From Hypomesus transpacificus (taxonomy: Eukaryota; Chordata; Actinopteri; Osmeriformes; Osmeridae), in NCBI RefSeq assembly GCF_021917145.1, contig NC_061076.1:2363388-2427387 (forward strand): a stretch of DNA of 64,000 bases, read 5' to 3'. Under the pieces are notes generated by a model. The model was not told the DNA's origin and did not search any database. It saw nothing but the letters and a program-made list of their open reading frames with translations. The position numbers were made by a program, and so were the translations under genes. Each line of letters starts with the position of its first letter. The stretch's first letter is position 1. Of this stretch, positions 63,179-64,000 are shown in pieces.

Positions 63179-64000
63179 AGAGAGAGAGAAAGAGAGAGGG
63201 AGGGAGGGAGAAAGAGAGAGGCAGAGAGATGTGCCATTGACTATTTCTCTATAAAATGTGTCTCGCAACAGTGTCGCCGCATTAGCAGATGCATGTCTTG
63301 CAGGATTTTCGTGAAACAGCCCCGTGGTAGTTTTAGAATCAGAACAGGCTAAAAACGTTTCTTTTCGAAAAAGAAGTTAACCTGTTTGTGCTAACAGACT
63401 GCAAACCATAGGCTACTTTTAACCACTACCAGCGACCATATGTAGGCAAAACAAACAGTCCTTGACACAAAAGTGAACTAAAGGTATCTAGCCCACTCTT
63501 ATCACATAGCGCCCCCTTTTGGCTTCTCGCTGACACTTTCACTGACACACGTATCCAATCCTGTGTGGCGTGTGGAAGTGGTGTCATGGAAACCCTTTCA
63601 TTTAACGTTAGATTCATTGTCAATCTGGTGCACACCGTATTTTCACAAACTTTTTAACTATAGCCTAATCAAAAATAAAACTGTTTTAAGATCGCCTGAG
63701 GATCAATCTTTCAGTATGCATATACAAATGATACTATCCTTCATGTATGTGTAGCAAAGAAAATTAATAAATCAATTGATTCGTAAGGATGTTTTAGGCC
63801 ACAGTTTTAAATGGTAGATCAAGCTATATCAATATGAGGGCACACTGGGTCCACTAGAATACCGCAGTAGATTAAATGAATGTGTCTTGGTCTAAGATTC
63901 TATGGCAAACCCAGGAGGCAGCGACTTAATTAGGTTTTGATAATGGTATAAAGAGGATGATTAGCAGAGATATAAGGGGGAGGGGTGGTCTGCTGGAGGT
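62897..64000. other. Plcd3 5' flank with (GA)n microsatellite
   Basis: Upstream of the plcd3 ATG an in-frame TGA lies 60 bp away, supporting the chosen start. A (GA)n block occupies 63077-63232, about 200 bp upstream, and could fall in the promoter or 5' UTR. No other gene is recognised to the end of the window. Confidence 0.45.
63077..63232. repeat. (GA)n microsatellite upstream of plcd3
   Basis: About 155 bp of gaga with gggagggag ends. GA/CT tracts near promoters can bind GAGA-type or purine-binding factors, but no such role is shown here. Confidence 0.9.

Overview
The window is vertebrate nuclear DNA, almost certainly from a ray-finned (teleost) fish. The genes are split into many short GT-AG exons, and the proteins they encode are close to human ones. 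The introns are rich in CT/GA and CA microsatellites, tRNA-derived SINEs and hAT-like MITEs of the kind common in bony fish. Nothing bacterial, viral or CRISPR-like was seen.

Layout. Positions 1-7440 hold upstream, apparently non-coding DNA. A six-exon plus-strand gene, tmem98, follows (CDS 7548-9670). It converges on a run of five minus-strand genes: a 29-exon supervillin gene (svil family, CDS 11290-27063); a CDK4/6-like kinase, probably cdk21 (32853-34730); retinol saturase, retsat (35977-39888); N-myristoyltransferase, nmt1 (41898-47321); and phospholipase C delta, plcd3 (48945-62896). I rebuilt every gene exon by exon by checking splice sites and reading phase. Products are 224 aa (tmem98), 1616 aa (svil), 301 aa (cdk), 610 aa (retsat) and 489 aa (nmt1), all with consistent phase. 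plcd3 gives 786 aa only if one extra base in exon 3 is discounted. The nmt1-plcd3 pair matches human 17q21. The genes are housekeeping or cell-structural and form no operon or pathway: cortical actin and membrane organisation (svil, tmem98), cell cycle (cdk), retinoid and redox metabolism (retsat), protein lipidation (nmt1) and phosphoinositide signalling (plcd3).

The most unusual material lies at exon-intron borders. Svil intron 27 is about 90% a 50-copy, 20-bp minisatellite in which each unit repeats the real splice donor and a branch-point-like motif. Plcd3 has a textbook U12-type AT-AC intron, a GC-AG intron and an apparent one-base frameshift in its PH-domain exon. The polypyrimidine tract of cdk exon 4 is itself a small tandem array. 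A 38-base poly-G tract (C on the sense strand) sits 18 nt from a svil 3' splice site. I found no convincing undescribed multi-gene system. The splice-site minisatellite is the best candidate for something new.
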